9,520 nt of DNA from Actinomycetes bacterium (lineage in GTDB: Bacteria > Actinomycetota > Aquicultoria > SURF-47 > JAUUWJ01), in contig JAUUWJ010000014.1 of assembly GCA_030589175.1 (NCBI GenBank), positions 1-9,520 of the forward strand, given 5' to 3'. The translations under genes were made by a program, and so were the position numbers. Below the pieces are notes generated by a model. The model was given only the letters and a program-made list of their open reading frames with translations. It was not told the DNA's origin and ran no database searches. The first letter of the stretch is position 1, and every line of letters begins with the position of its first letter. Below are positions 1 through 7,900 of this stretch, piece after piece.

Positions 1-2296
1 GTTTAAAGTGCTTTGATAATTTAGCGAATGCTTTTATTATGTTGTTTCTGCGTGTTGCGTCTTGGCTTCCGAAAATCTCATCTAGGATGAGCAAATTGAA
101 ATCATTACACGCGCTTTTGTTTAATAGTTCACTTATAGCAAGTCTTAGGCATAAATTAATCAAGTCTTCTTCGCCCCCGGAAAAGCGCTCTATTGGAAAT
201 TTTTCTCCGGCATCAAAGATTGTAATATTATAATTATCATCAAGCTCAAGACGGGTGTATTTCCCATCGGTTAGTTCATTTAAGTAGCTTCCCGCCTTTT
301 TACCTAGACTTGGCCTGATTCTGCCTATCAAATCTTTTTTGAGCTTGGAAAAAATATTATCTAACTTTGCTAAATTATTAGCTGTATTATTAAGTGTTGT
401 TAATTGCCGTTTGATACTTTTTGCTCTGTCTAGCTCTTCCTTTATTTGCTTGATGCTGTTCTCTATTAAACTGTGCTCTTTGTCTAAATCTTTTAAGATC
501 AACTGATTATCATGAAGCTTATTTATATATTCCTTGGATTTTGAAAAAGTTTCATCATAAATTTCTTCATCGAAATCAATTTCTGTTAATTTTTCTTGTG
601 TCTCTTTAAGCTTCTTTTCTAAGTTTGAAATATCGCTCCCTTTCTTCTTATTTAGGAATTGGAAGTCGCCGATTTTCTTTTTAAGCGTTGTCTGGTGCTC
701 AAGCTTACCCTTGAGACTTTTCAATTCATCAAGTTGCTCAATGCATTTTTCATGTTCTTTATTGTCATATTTTACGGCCTTTAACTCTTTAATTTCATCT
801 TCAAGATTTTCTATCACTTTTAACACTATGGCCCATTTTTTTTGTTCAGTTTGATTATTTTCTTTCTGTAGGTTATGAGAGGCCAACTTTTTTTCCAGCA
901 AATCCAGTTCCTCTTTCAGGACGATAGAATTATTATTCACTTTCTTGAACTCCGCTCTTTTGTCTTGCAGCAATTTTGTATTGTGTTGAATCGAAACACT
1001 GAGCGCCTTCTTCTCTCTTGCGTAATGATTTATTAGATCATTTTTCTTGTTTTTTTCGAGAGCTTGATGGCAGAGAGGGCATTTATCCATTTTTTTTGTG
1101 TTGGCTAAAGATGCGAAGCCGGCTTCAAGTTCTTTTATTTTTTGTTTGGTAATTTCAAGTTCGAGCTTTATTGCTCGGGCACTATCTTCGATGTTACTTT
1201 TTTTGTGTTCAATTTTTTCTAACTGTTTGTAAAGCTTTTGTTGCTTTCTTGTATTTTCTGTTATTTTTTTCTCAAGAGTCGATGAATCGAATCCTTTTGC
1301 TCCGAGTTGTCTTTTATGGCGCTCGAGCTCGCTTTCTTTTTCTTTGAGGATAAGAGTTTTGTTTTTTTGCTCTTCAATTTTTTTCAACTTTTTTTCAAGT
1401 TTTTCCATATGGGTGAGTTGTTGTTCGATATCGCTCATTTTTAAAAGTTCTTGTTTGAAGTCATCTATAAGTTTTTGAGTGTCAGAAATAGCTTCTTTTT
1501 CAGAGGCAATTTGACTTTCAAGCTTTTGTTTTTTTATTTGTTGCTCGGAAAATATTTTTTGCCTTTCTTTAAGCTCGCTCAATTTTCTCTCCATATTTTG
1601 AGATTTTTGTTTGAATTTCATAGTCACTTTGTTGACTTCTTTGAGTTTTGTTTCTTTTTCTTTGTTCTCTACTTCAAGTTTTTGGGCTTGAGCTTGTAAA
1701 ACTGTGTTATCGATTTTATTTGTCTTTAATATTTCAATTTTGCTCTGAATCTCTCGCTTATCGGCTCTTAAAAAATCAACCGCCTTATCGATTCTTTTTA
1801 TCCCTTACATTTTGAAAATTATATTTTTTCTTTCAGCAGGTTGTTTATAGGAGAGAGCATTGAGCTCTTGTTGCTTGGCATAAAAACTGGTAAAAAAGCT
1901 ATTCTTATCAAGGCCAATAAGATTAGTTAGAAACTTTTCCGTAGGCACAATGCCTTTTGCAACTTGTTCTTTCACGCCGTTCGCTTTTGTGAAAACTGCT
2001 GCTTTGCTTGTATAGTTTGCGCCGGTTATTTGTCTTACTATTTGATATTCTTTGTCATCAACAGCTATAGTTAGGATTGATTGGCAAGCTTCTCCTTTTT
2101 GCCTGTTTTGTCTGGGAATCAACTGTTTATCGGTGCGGGCGGCATCTTTGCCGAATATCGTCCAGGCAATTGCTTCTACCAGAGACGATTTACCGATGCC
2201 GTTAGGGCCGACAATGCCGATTAGGCCGTCGCTAAAATCAAGCTCTATATCTTTGAATTTTCTGTAATTGGTAAGTTTTAAATCAATTAGTTTCAT
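1..2296 (-). pseudogene. sbcC: SbcC/Rad50-type SMC-like ATPase, interrupted by one in-frame stop and cut by the left edge
   Basis: This is the ATPase and coiled-coil subunit of the Mre11-Rad50 (SbcCD) DNA end-processing complex. The ATG (2294-2296) begins MKLIDLKLTNYRKF, the usual Rad50 N-terminus. Walker A is GPNGIGKSS (residues 30-38) and the Q-loop glutamine lies in KQQELNAL (about 142). After codon 163 comes TAA (1805-1807), then the same frame runs open to the window edge, about 600 codons. That part holds a long Lys/Glu-rich coiled coil, a CPLC zinc hook at 1070-1081 (about residues 406-409), the signature SGGEE (167-181) and Walker B with ILDE (77-88). Family members read K-M-L-G-I or similar here, so TAA most simply replaces a leucine codon such as TTA. 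The last roughly 60 residues, including the His switch, lie outside the window. The start overlaps the 3' end of the Mre11 gene by 14 bases, so translation is probably coupled. It is either a recent pseudogene or a consensus error; the family call is secure. Confidence 0.9.
1805..1807 (-). other. Premature TAA stop inside the Rad50 frame
   Basis: Reading the minus strand, codon 163 (ATG) is followed by TAA, then GGG ATA AAA AGA ATC GAT, giving KM-stop-GIKRID. Every triplet in this frame from 1804 down to 2 was checked and no other stop occurs. No start codon with a ribosome binding site lies directly after the stop; the first in-frame ATG is near 1619-1621, well inside the coiled coil, so a cleanly split two-gene Rad50 is unlikely. 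TTA to TAA is a single substitution. Confidence 0.9.
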
Positions 2297-3428
2297 TTGC
2301 TTTTTCCAGGTAATTAAGGCCTAGTTCTTGGAAAATATTCTTTTTCTTTGTATCTGTTTTATTAAGAAAATTAACAAATTCTTGTTCTAAATTGCCGATT
2401 GATTCGGATAGTGATTGTGTGTCTGGTTCATCTTTGTTCTTAGGGTCAAACTGGTAATGCAGGCATTTGCTCCTTAGTTTATTTAACAAACTTTTGTCAA
2501 TTTGAACCGTGTCCTCAGCGTTCAGGTTAATGACGATTTGCCGGCAAACAGAACCGGTAGGAGTTTTTTCAATATTCTTTGCAAGCTCTTCTTCAATTTG
2601 TTCAATTTCTTTATCTTGAGCATTAACAGTTGGCAGGTCTATTAAAGGACGGCTTTCAATCTGTTCAAATTTTACGCTACTCGTATTTAAATCAATCATT
2701 AGAAAACCTTTTTCTTGGTCAGATTCACTAAAAGTCAGGGGCATGATTGAGCCGGAATAATAGCAATTCTGTTTAATTTTTTCTTTGCCGTGATAGTGGC
2801 CAAGGGCAATGTAGTCAAATTCTTCTCTTAAGACAGAAGGCTCGATATTTAATTCATTGAATTCGCTCATCGAAAATTCTTTAAACCCGCTGAGAGCACC
2901 GTGAAGCATCAAAATATGCTTATTTTTTTTTGGTAGCGTTAATTTTTTAACCTTCTTAAGTTCGTTTGCAAATATTTCTTCATTTATGCTTTGGCTTACG
3001 GCGTGAATAACTATATCGTCAAATTGTAGATGCTCGTATTTTCCTTTAAACAACGGATAAATATTCTCAAAATGCCTGAATATTTTAAAAATATGGCTTT
3101 GTTCACTTATTTTGGGGGTAGAATGATTACCCGCTAATACGATAACTTTAATTCCTGCACGAGTTAGACGTCTAAACTGTTCAATAGCAAAATCGAGGGT
3201 ATAGTTTGAAGGTCTTGTCGTATCGAAAAGGTCTCCGCTGTGAAGGACGAGAATAGGCTTAATTTCAAGTATTTTATTAACAGATTTTTTAAAGCTATTA
3301 TAGTTATCCAGTTCTCTTTGATTTAGAGAAGTATTTTTATCTAAATATCTGTATGCTTTGAATCCCAAATGCGTATCGCTAATATGCACAATTGTTGCTT
3401 TACTTTTTGAGGCATTCGCTTTTTTCAT
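2283..3428 (-). CDS. sbcD: Mre11/SbcD-family DNA exonuclease subunit
   Basis: A 381-residue metallophosphoesterase, the nuclease partner of Rad50/SbcC; the complex trims DNA ends and opens hairpins using two Mn ions. The five phosphoesterase motifs are present in order: DTHLG with D18 and H20, GDLFD with D66, GNHS with N101 and H102, LHGALSGF with H176, and GHYHG at 210-214. The remaining C-terminal part (about 220-381) has the beta-rich capping region and a Lys/Glu-rich tail that in the family contacts Rad50. Length is typical of bacterial and archaeal members. The gene starts 29 bases after the MEMO-family stop and its TGA lies inside the start of the Rad50 gene, so the three genes probably form one transcript. 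No defect is visible, in contrast with its Rad50 partner. The ribosome binding site is weak (an A/G-rich stretch just before the ATG). Confidence 0.93.
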   Translation of the reverse strand: MKKANASKSKATIVHISDTHLGFKAYRYLDKNTSLNQRELDNYNSFKKSVNKILEIKPILVLHSGDLFDTTRPSNYTLDFAIEQFRRLTRAGIKVIVLAGNHSTPKISEQSHIFKIFRHFENIYPLFKGKYEHLQFDDIVIHAVSQSINEEIFANELKKVKKLTLPKKNKHILMLHGALSGFKEFSMSEFNELNIEPSVLREEFDYIALGHYHGKEKIKQNCYYSGSIMPLTFSESDQEKGFLMIDLNTSSVKFEQIESRPLIDLPTVNAQDKEIEQIEEELAKNIEKTPTGSVCRQIVINLNAEDTVQIDKSLLNKLRSKCLHYQFDPKNKDEPDTQSLSESIGNLEQEFVNFLNKTDTKKKNIFQELGLNYLEKANETN

Positions 3429-3457
3429 CTTCTTTTTGAGATCCCTCTATCTTTCAT

Positions 3458-4300
3458 TCAGTTTATCGCTAAAGCTGCGTAACCGACTACCGATGTCGAA
3501 TCAGAAGTAGCGGCAGCTGAAGTCTCATACTTCAGCAAAGAAACTTTATTAGCCTTAAGGAGCTTACAAGCTTGGATTACTGCTGTTGCTGGACCTAGGC
3601 CGCAGGCACTACAAGAAATCTCGCTGGCTTGATTATAGATGTCTTCTACTTGGCCGGATTTCATTGCGTTAATAATTATTTCATCTTTTTGATTGGTTGA
3701 TTGCTCCGGCTCGTAATGAGTGAGATCTGAGGATGCAATCAGTAAAGATTTATGCTTATCAACAATATTACTAATTTTTTCAGCAAGCTTTACTGCAGTT
3801 TTAAGAGATTGATCAAGCATGCTTATGCAAACTATTTGAAACTCTTCCTCAATTGAATATTGTAAAAACGGGAGCTGGACCTCTATTGAGTGCTCTAAGA
3901 GATGCCCTGTTTCATCAAGCTCAAAATCAGCATTAGCTATTTTTTGAGTCAGATTTTTATCTATCTCTAAGTTGCCCAGGGGGGTAGACCACATTCCCTG
4001 AGGATATACGGAAACCGGTTTACCTCTTCCCGTATGGTTTGGCCCGATTAAGATTACAGTTTTAGGAAATTGTTTTAATTGGGCAGCTTTTAAGTAAGCC
4101 CATGCGGCTACGGCTCCGGAATAAATATATCCGGCGTGTGGCACTATTAAGCCGCAAAGCAACTCATCACTTTTATCAATTTCAGACGGCAAGCTACCTG
4201 GACCAGATGAACTCAAAAAACTGGCTTTTATTTGTTCTTCCAGATTGTGTTTTTTAGCCGGGTAAAAGCTTCCGGCAACCTGCGCTTGTCTTATCATCAT
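3458..4300 (-). CDS. amrB: MEMO-like protein (AmmeMemoRadiSam system protein B)
   Basis: A 280-residue member of the MEMO family, related in fold to LigB-type extradiol dioxygenases. Family marks are IRQAQVAGSFYP at the N-terminus, VPHAGYIYSG (H55), GPNHTG (H89), EHSIEVQLPFLQ (136-147, H137), SSDLTHYE (190-197) and SACGLGP (C233). H55, H89 and C233 match the two histidines and cysteine of the metal site in human MEMO1. Bacterial and archaeal versions often sit beside an AMMECR1 protein and a radical SAM enzyme; neither is visible here. Instead this gene is first in a run with Mre11 and Rad50, 29 bases apart. The start is ATGATG (4295-4300), with only a weak A/G-rich binding site upstream. Family assignment is firm; the biochemical role of bacterial members is not settled, and a link to DNA repair would be only a guess from position. 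Confidence 0.9.
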   Translation of the reverse strand: MMIRQAQVAGSFYPAKKHNLEEQIKASFLSSSGPGSLPSEIDKSDELLCGLIVPHAGYIYSGAVAAWAYLKAAQLKQFPKTVILIGPNHTGRGKPVSVYPQGMWSTPLGNLEIDKNLTQKIANADFELDETGHLLEHSIEVQLPFLQYSIEEEFQIVCISMLDQSLKTAVKLAEKISNIVDKHKSLLIASSDLTHYEPEQSTNQKDEIIINAMKSGQVEDIYNQASEISCSACGLGPATAVIQACKLLKANKVSLLKYETSAAATSDSTSVVGYAALAIN

Positions 4301-4313
4301 GCTATCTATACTC

Positions 4314-4331
4314 TATATTCTTCGGAATATA
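4314..4331. other. Perfect 7-bp hairpin with TTCG loop in the divergent intergenic region
   Basis: TATATTC (4314-4320), TTCG (4321-4324) and GAATATA (4325-4331) form a perfect inverted repeat. It lies 14 bases before the MEMO-family start, so in a minus-strand transcript it would be a 5' UTR hairpin. It could equally be a protein-binding palindrome. No T-tract follows in either direction, so it does not look like a terminator. The symmetry is seen; the function is unknown. Confidence 0.55.
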
Positions 4332-4347
4332 ATTTACTGGACCTACG

Positions 4348-4359
4348 ATCAGATCTGAT
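4348..4359. promoter_or_regulatory. 12-bp perfect palindrome, candidate operator
   Basis: ATCAGATCTGAT is its own reverse complement and lies between the two divergent genes. Its centre is about 39 bases before the predicted transcription start of the 4425 gene, so a bound regulator would cover the -35 region of that promoter. No regulator gene is adjacent. A 12-bp palindrome can occur by chance in a region of this size, but not often. Confidence 0.35.
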
Positions 4360-4377
4360 TAATGCATAGTTTTATTA

Positions 4378-4386
4378 TGTTATAAT
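4378..4386 (+). promoter_or_regulatory. Extended -10 promoter for the membrane-protein gene
   Basis: TGTTATAAT is a full match to the extended -10 consensus (TGn plus TATAAT). No good -35 box is found 16-18 bases upstream, which is tolerated when the TGn extension is present. The predicted start of transcription near 4392-4394 leaves a leader of about 31 bases before the TTG at 4425. Confidence 0.5.
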
Positions 4387-4424
4387 TTGATTGTTATACA
4401 AGGTGAAGGGTCAGGCAAGAGCAC

Positions 4425-4850
4425 TTGGCAATTTATAGAACTTACTTTCTAATAGTAATTACGGTTTTTGCCTTATATCAGTTGCTGTTTTTCTACATCG
4501 TAAGGCCTTACTACACGAGTGTCCTTTCGACAGAGAAACAAAAAAATGTCCAATTACCACAAGTAGCTTTCGAAGTGGTATATCTCCTTGTCTTAATATT
4601 AGGACTTGCTGTTTCTGTGACTTCCAACATCTCACCTTATTTAGTGTGGGGGGTTGTTTTACTTATTTATGGCTTGTCTATTAAGAAAAGCCCGAAATCC
4701 TTTTTTCTAGCTAGTGCATTATTTTTTAAGGTTCATAGAAATCTGAAGTTTGATAAGCAATTGCGATATCAAACGAACATCATCTTTGCAATTTGCATTA
4801 TTAGTAGTGCTATATTTGTGTCTCTGAGCTTTTTTATTCAAAGTGTATAG
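4425..4850 (+). CDS. Small four-helix membrane protein of unknown function
   Basis: I do not recognise this 141-residue protein. It shows four likely membrane helices at about residues 6-27, 49-66, 70-86 and 118-138. Between them are a first loop (28-48, with RPYYTSVLSTEKQKN) and a basic loop (87-117, KKSPKS then a KVHRNLKFDKQLR stretch) that should face the cytoplasm. No catalytic or metal-binding motif and no cleavable signal peptide are apparent. The TTG start is chosen because the frame has a stop at 4404-4406, no ATG occurs early in the frame, and A/G-rich sequence precedes it; the better AAGGTGAAGG at 4400-4409 sits rather far away, so the start is not certain. It ends 51 bases before the treT-like gene in the same direction and could be co-transcribed, which weakly suggests a part in stress or solute physiology. 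Confidence 0.7.
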   Translation: MAIYRTYFLIVITVFALYQLLFFYIVRPYYTSVLSTEKQKNVQLPQVAFEVVYLLVLILGLAVSVTSNISPYLVWGVVLLIYGLSIKKSPKSFFLASALFFKVHRNLKFDKQLRYQTNIIFAICIISSAIFVSLSFFIQSV

Positions 4851-4867
4851 CGCAAAGCGACGGGTAT
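4843..4867 (+). promoter_or_regulatory. Sigma-B-like promoter upstream of the TreT gene
   Basis: GTGTAT (4843-4848), 13 bases, then GGGTAT (4862-4867). The sigma-B general-stress consensus in Bacillus is close to GTTTAA-N12-15-GGGTAT, so the -10 is perfect and the -35 partial. The -35 overlaps the last codons of the membrane-protein gene. The implied start near 4874 leaves a leader of about 28 bases before the ATG at 4902. The same layout with the same spacer occurs before the KGG genes (7901-7925). Confidence 0.4.
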
Positions 4868-4901
4868 ATTGTTAGAAGCTTTCAACAAAAAAATTTGAAA
4901 T

Positions 4902-6155
4902 ATGTTGACATCGGTTCCTTTTGGTCTGCGAAAAATTGAAGATTATTCACAAGTTGTCGGGGAACAGCTTATTTCAGAATTGAAAAAAAAGGCTGAGACT
5001 CTCAAGGGGCTAAAAGTGTTAAACATAAGTTCTACTGCATTCGGTGGCGGTGTAGCCGAATTATTATACACAACGGCTCCTCTTATGGTCAACCTAGGCC
5101 TGGATGTAAAATGGCAGGTAATCAACGGTTATGAAGATTTTTTTACAATCACTAAAAATATTCACAACGGTTTACAGGGAATGGATTTTGTTCTGACGGA
5201 GCAGATGATAAAAATGTACGAAGAGAGGAATAAGAGCTTTGCTGAGAATCTTGAGGATGAGGCAGACATAATAATAGTGCACGATCCTCAACCGATGGCT
5301 ATGTCGAGTTTTATTATTCCGAAGAAGCGCAAAAAGGCAAAGTGGATTTGGCGGGCTCATGTAGATCTATCAAGTCCCCAGCAGGAAGTAGTTGATTATG
5401 TATCGAAATTCATTCCTTATTATGATGCAGTTATTGTAACGCTTCCAAAATACTCTGAACCGTTTAAAAATATTAATAAGCCTTATTTCATTGCGCCTAC
5501 AATCGATCCGCTGAGCATCAAGAATAAAGATCTAAGTAAAAGTGCGACTGAAGAAATAATAGACAGGCTGGAAATTGACAAAAACAGGCCTATTATGTGC
5601 CAGGTATCAAGATTTGATCCTTGGAAAGATCCGTTTGGTGTAATTGACACGTACAGATTGGTCAAAAAAGAAATCAAAGATTTACAGCTGCTTATGGTGG
5701 CTTCAATGGCTGTAGATGATCCGGAAGGCTGGCACTATTTTGAAAAAACCGCTCGTTACGCGGGAGTCGACCCTTCGATTAACTTCTTTTCAAACGTTAC
5801 CGGAGTAGGAAATGTTGAAGTTAATGCAATACAGCGAGCTTCTGATGTAGTGATACAAAAGTCTAAGAGAGAGGGTTTCGGGCTAGTGGTGAGCGAAGCA
5901 ATGTGGAAATTCAAACCGGTTGTCGGGACAAAAGTAGGCGGAATAACACTTCAAATAAAAGACTCGGAGAACGGATTCTTAATTGAAACTACCGAAGAAG
6001 CGGCAAAAAAGGTAAAATTCTTAATAGAGAACAAAGAAAAGGCTAAGGAAATGGGCAAAAAAGCTCATATTTATGTAAAAGATAATTTCTTAACTCCGCG
6101 CTTGTTAAACGATTGGCTAGATATTTTTACTGAACTCTCAGAAGTCACCGGTTAA
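4902..6155 (+). CDS. treT: GT4 trehalose glycosyltransferring synthase (TreT-like)
   Basis: A 417-residue two-domain GT-B glycosyltransferase. TreT joins the glucose of a nucleoside-diphosphate glucose to free glucose, giving trehalose in one reversible step in the cytoplasm. Marks of the TreT / trehalose phosphorylase branch are GGGVAEL (48-54), HDPQP (127-131), WRAHVDLS (150-157), SRFDPWKDP (236-244, with R237 and K242 positioned to bind the donor phosphates), REGFGLVVSE (323-332, the E-x7-E pair E324/E332) and VGGI (345-348). Length fits the family (about 410). A weak A/G-rich site precedes the ATG; no better start is seen. A GT20 enzyme follows 114 bases downstream and KGG stress proteins lie beyond, supporting a role in compatible-solute synthesis. 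A trehalose phosphorylase or another disaccharide specificity cannot be excluded from motifs alone. Confidence 0.85.
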   Translation: MLTSVPFGLRKIEDYSQVVGEQLISELKKKAETLKGLKVLNISSTAFGGGVAELLYTTAPLMVNLGLDVKWQVINGYEDFFTITKNIHNGLQGMDFVLTEQMIKMYEERNKSFAENLEDEADIIIVHDPQPMAMSSFIIPKKRKKAKWIWRAHVDLSSPQQEVVDYVSKFIPYYDAVIVTLPKYSEPFKNINKPYFIAPTIDPLSIKNKDLSKSATEEIIDRLEIDKNRPIMCQVSRFDPWKDPFGVIDTYRLVKKEIKDLQLLMVASMAVDDPEGWHYFEKTARYAGVDPSINFFSNVTGVGNVEVNAIQRASDVVIQKSKREGFGLVVSEAMWKFKPVVGTKVGGITLQIKDSENGFLIETTEEAAKKVKFLIENKEKAKEMGKKAHIYVKDNFLTPRLLNDWLDIFTELSEVTG

Positions 6156-6269
6156 TATTTTGACTTAATGGATAGTATTGAAACGGTAAAGAATAATTCT
6201 AAATATTAATATAAGAGTATTAGTATAGTCACAAATAGACGACCATAACTTTTAAGAATGCGTTAGGAC

Positions 6270-7802
6270 ATGAATACTGATTATAAGGAAAGTCTAAACA
6301 ATATTTTAAAGGGTTTGCAGCTAATTTTAGTTTCTAACCGGGGACCATATACGTTCGAGCGCCAAAAAAACGGCAATCTTGAAAAACTAAGAGGCGGAGG
6401 AGGGCTAATAAGTGCTTTTCTATCTCTGTTAAATGATGTTAATGTAACTTGGCTTTCTATTGCCAGATCAAAGGTCGATTCTGAAATAGGGTTGAAAGGA
6501 ATTAAGATTGGCCCTCAGGGACAATCAGCTGCAAAGTTTTTAAGTTTCGATAAAAAAATCTACTCCTCATATTATAACGATATGTGTAACGAAGTATTTT
6601 GGTTTGTTCAGCATTCACTCATTGATGAACATATCAGGAAAATGTCAGAGAAAAAGAAAAATATTGCCTGGGAGTCGTATAGAAAAGTAAATAAACGTTT
6701 CGGCGAAGCAATTTCAAAAGAGATTTCTCAAAGAAAAGAAGATAAAACCATAGTTTTATTTCAAGATTATCATCAATATTTGGCGGCTAAATATTTATCG
6801 AAAGATGAAACAGTATTAAGTTCTCACTTCACTCACGTTCCTTGGCCTACGCCTGAAATTATCTCAGCTGTGCCTAAACAAATGCTAAGAAAAATTATTG
6901 AAGGATTACTAAGTAATAATCTTGTAGTTTTCCATTGTGAGGAATATGTAAGAAATTTTTTAAACACCTGCCATGATAATTTGGGACTTAAAATCGATAA
7001 AGCTGAGGCAAAGGTTTTCGGCAATAAAGGGTGGGTGCCGATTAAAGCTTTTCCTATTTCGATTGATTCACTAGCCCTTACTGAAGAATCAAACATGTCA
7101 AAAGTCAGATCTTACGAAAGCGCAATACGGTCAAAAAAGAAGTTGATTTTTAGGGCAGACAGGATTGACCCTTGTAAGAACATTGTCAGAGGATTCCTAG
7201 CCTTTGAAAAAATGCTGGAATTATTTCCGAGCTTCAGGAATAAAGTGACTTTCATGGCTTATCTATACGAAAGCCGGACTGATCTTGAGCGTTATAAAAA
7301 ATATCTAGCGGATGTAAAAGAGACCGTAAAGGCAATTAATGCCCGATTTGGGACTAAAGATTGGAAACCAATACAGCTTCGCCTTGCCGATAATTATTAT
7401 CAAACTCTGGCCGCTTATAAACATTTTGATGTTCTATTGGTTAACTCGATAGCCGATGGTATGAACCTTGTTGCAAAAGAAGGCACCTTTTTGAACAAGA
7501 ATAACGGAGTTCTTGTTTTATCAAAAAAGACCGGTGCCTACAATGAGCTAAAAAAATATTGTATTACGGTTGACCCATACGATGTAAAAGGAACAGCGGT
7601 ATCGTTGAAAGAGGCTCTAGAAATGCCTGAAAAAGAAAGGAAAACTAGAAGTGATTTAATGAAGCAGAAAATCAAAGTGAATAACAGTACTAGATGGATA
7701 TACAATCAAATCGACTCTATTATAGGGCAGGCGAAAGATAGTCAAATCCAAAAGCTCCGACTAAACAAAGAAAGAAAAGCACTACATAGTAGCCAATCGT
7801 AA
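6270..7802 (+). CDS. GT20 glycosyltransferase, trehalose-6-phosphate synthase-like
   Basis: A 510-residue GT-B enzyme of the OtsA family, which makes trehalose-6-phosphate from NDP-glucose and glucose-6-phosphate; relatives make glucosylglycerol phosphate. Seen in order: VSNRGP (21-26), glycine loop RGGGGL (41-46), YYNDMCNEVFWF (101-112, matching the OtsA YYN-N-LWP region), QDYHQYLAA (165-173), THVPWPTPEI (188-197), FRADRIDPCKN (294-304) and DGMNLVAKE (396-404). R298/K303 and D396/E404 keep the spacing of OtsA R262/K267 and D361/E369. The family's usual DYSKG is DPCKN here, so this is a divergent subgroup and the acceptor sugar is uncertain. It is longer than E. coli OtsA, with a basic C-terminal tail. 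No OtsB-type phosphatase is in the window, so the phosphate would have to be removed elsewhere. The start is the ATG at 6270; an AGGA lies almost against it, leaving initiation weakly supported. No clear promoter is seen in 6156-6269. Confidence 0.85.
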   Translation: MNTDYKESLNNILKGLQLILVSNRGPYTFERQKNGNLEKLRGGGGLISAFLSLLNDVNVTWLSIARSKVDSEIGLKGIKIGPQGQSAAKFLSFDKKIYSSYYNDMCNEVFWFVQHSLIDEHIRKMSEKKKNIAWESYRKVNKRFGEAISKEISQRKEDKTIVLFQDYHQYLAAKYLSKDETVLSSHFTHVPWPTPEIISAVPKQMLRKIIEGLLSNNLVVFHCEEYVRNFLNTCHDNLGLKIDKAEAKVFGNKGWVPIKAFPISIDSLALTEESNMSKVRSYESAIRSKKKLIFRADRIDPCKNIVRGFLAFEKMLELFPSFRNKVTFMAYLYESRTDLERYKKYLADVKETVKAINARFGTKDWKPIQLRLADNYYQTLAAYKHFDVLLVNSIADGMNLVAKEGTFLNKNNGVLVLSKKTGAYNELKKYCITVDPYDVKGTAVSLKEALEMPEKERKTRSDLMKQKIKVNNSTRWIYNQIDSIIGQAKDSQIQKLRLNKERKALHSSQS

Positions 7803-7900
7803 GCTATCTTAGGCAAAAACTCTTATTTAACTGCAGAGTATGAAAGTTTATTATTAGATTTAATTCTTCAAGAAAAGTCCCTTGTTTGTTTAAATGTCTT

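Noticed and set aside
39..233. Plus-strand open frame over the Rad50 C-terminal region
   Set aside because: It lies opposite the Rad50 signature and Walker B coding sequence, has no ribosome binding site and no family resemblance. It is a shadow of the real gene, as is 1451-1699, which mirrors the coiled coil.
1805..1807. UAA reassigned to an amino acid
   Set aside because: TAA is the normal terminator of several neighbours (GT4, GT20, KGG1 and the CBS gene), so a changed code is not tenable.
4905..4910. TTGACA as a -35 box
   Set aside because: It is codons 2-3 of the TreT gene itself and has no -10 at the right distance leading to a gene; it is a chance match.
6160..6165. TTGACT as a -35 for the GT20 gene
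   Set aside because: No TATAAT-like hexamer lies 16-18 bases downstream, and TATAGT at 6224-6229 has no matching -35.
6833..7096. Minus-strand open frame inside the GT20 gene
   Set aside because: It is antisense to the conserved catalytic region, has no binding site and no recognisable product. The minus-strand frames inside TreT are rejected for the same reasons.
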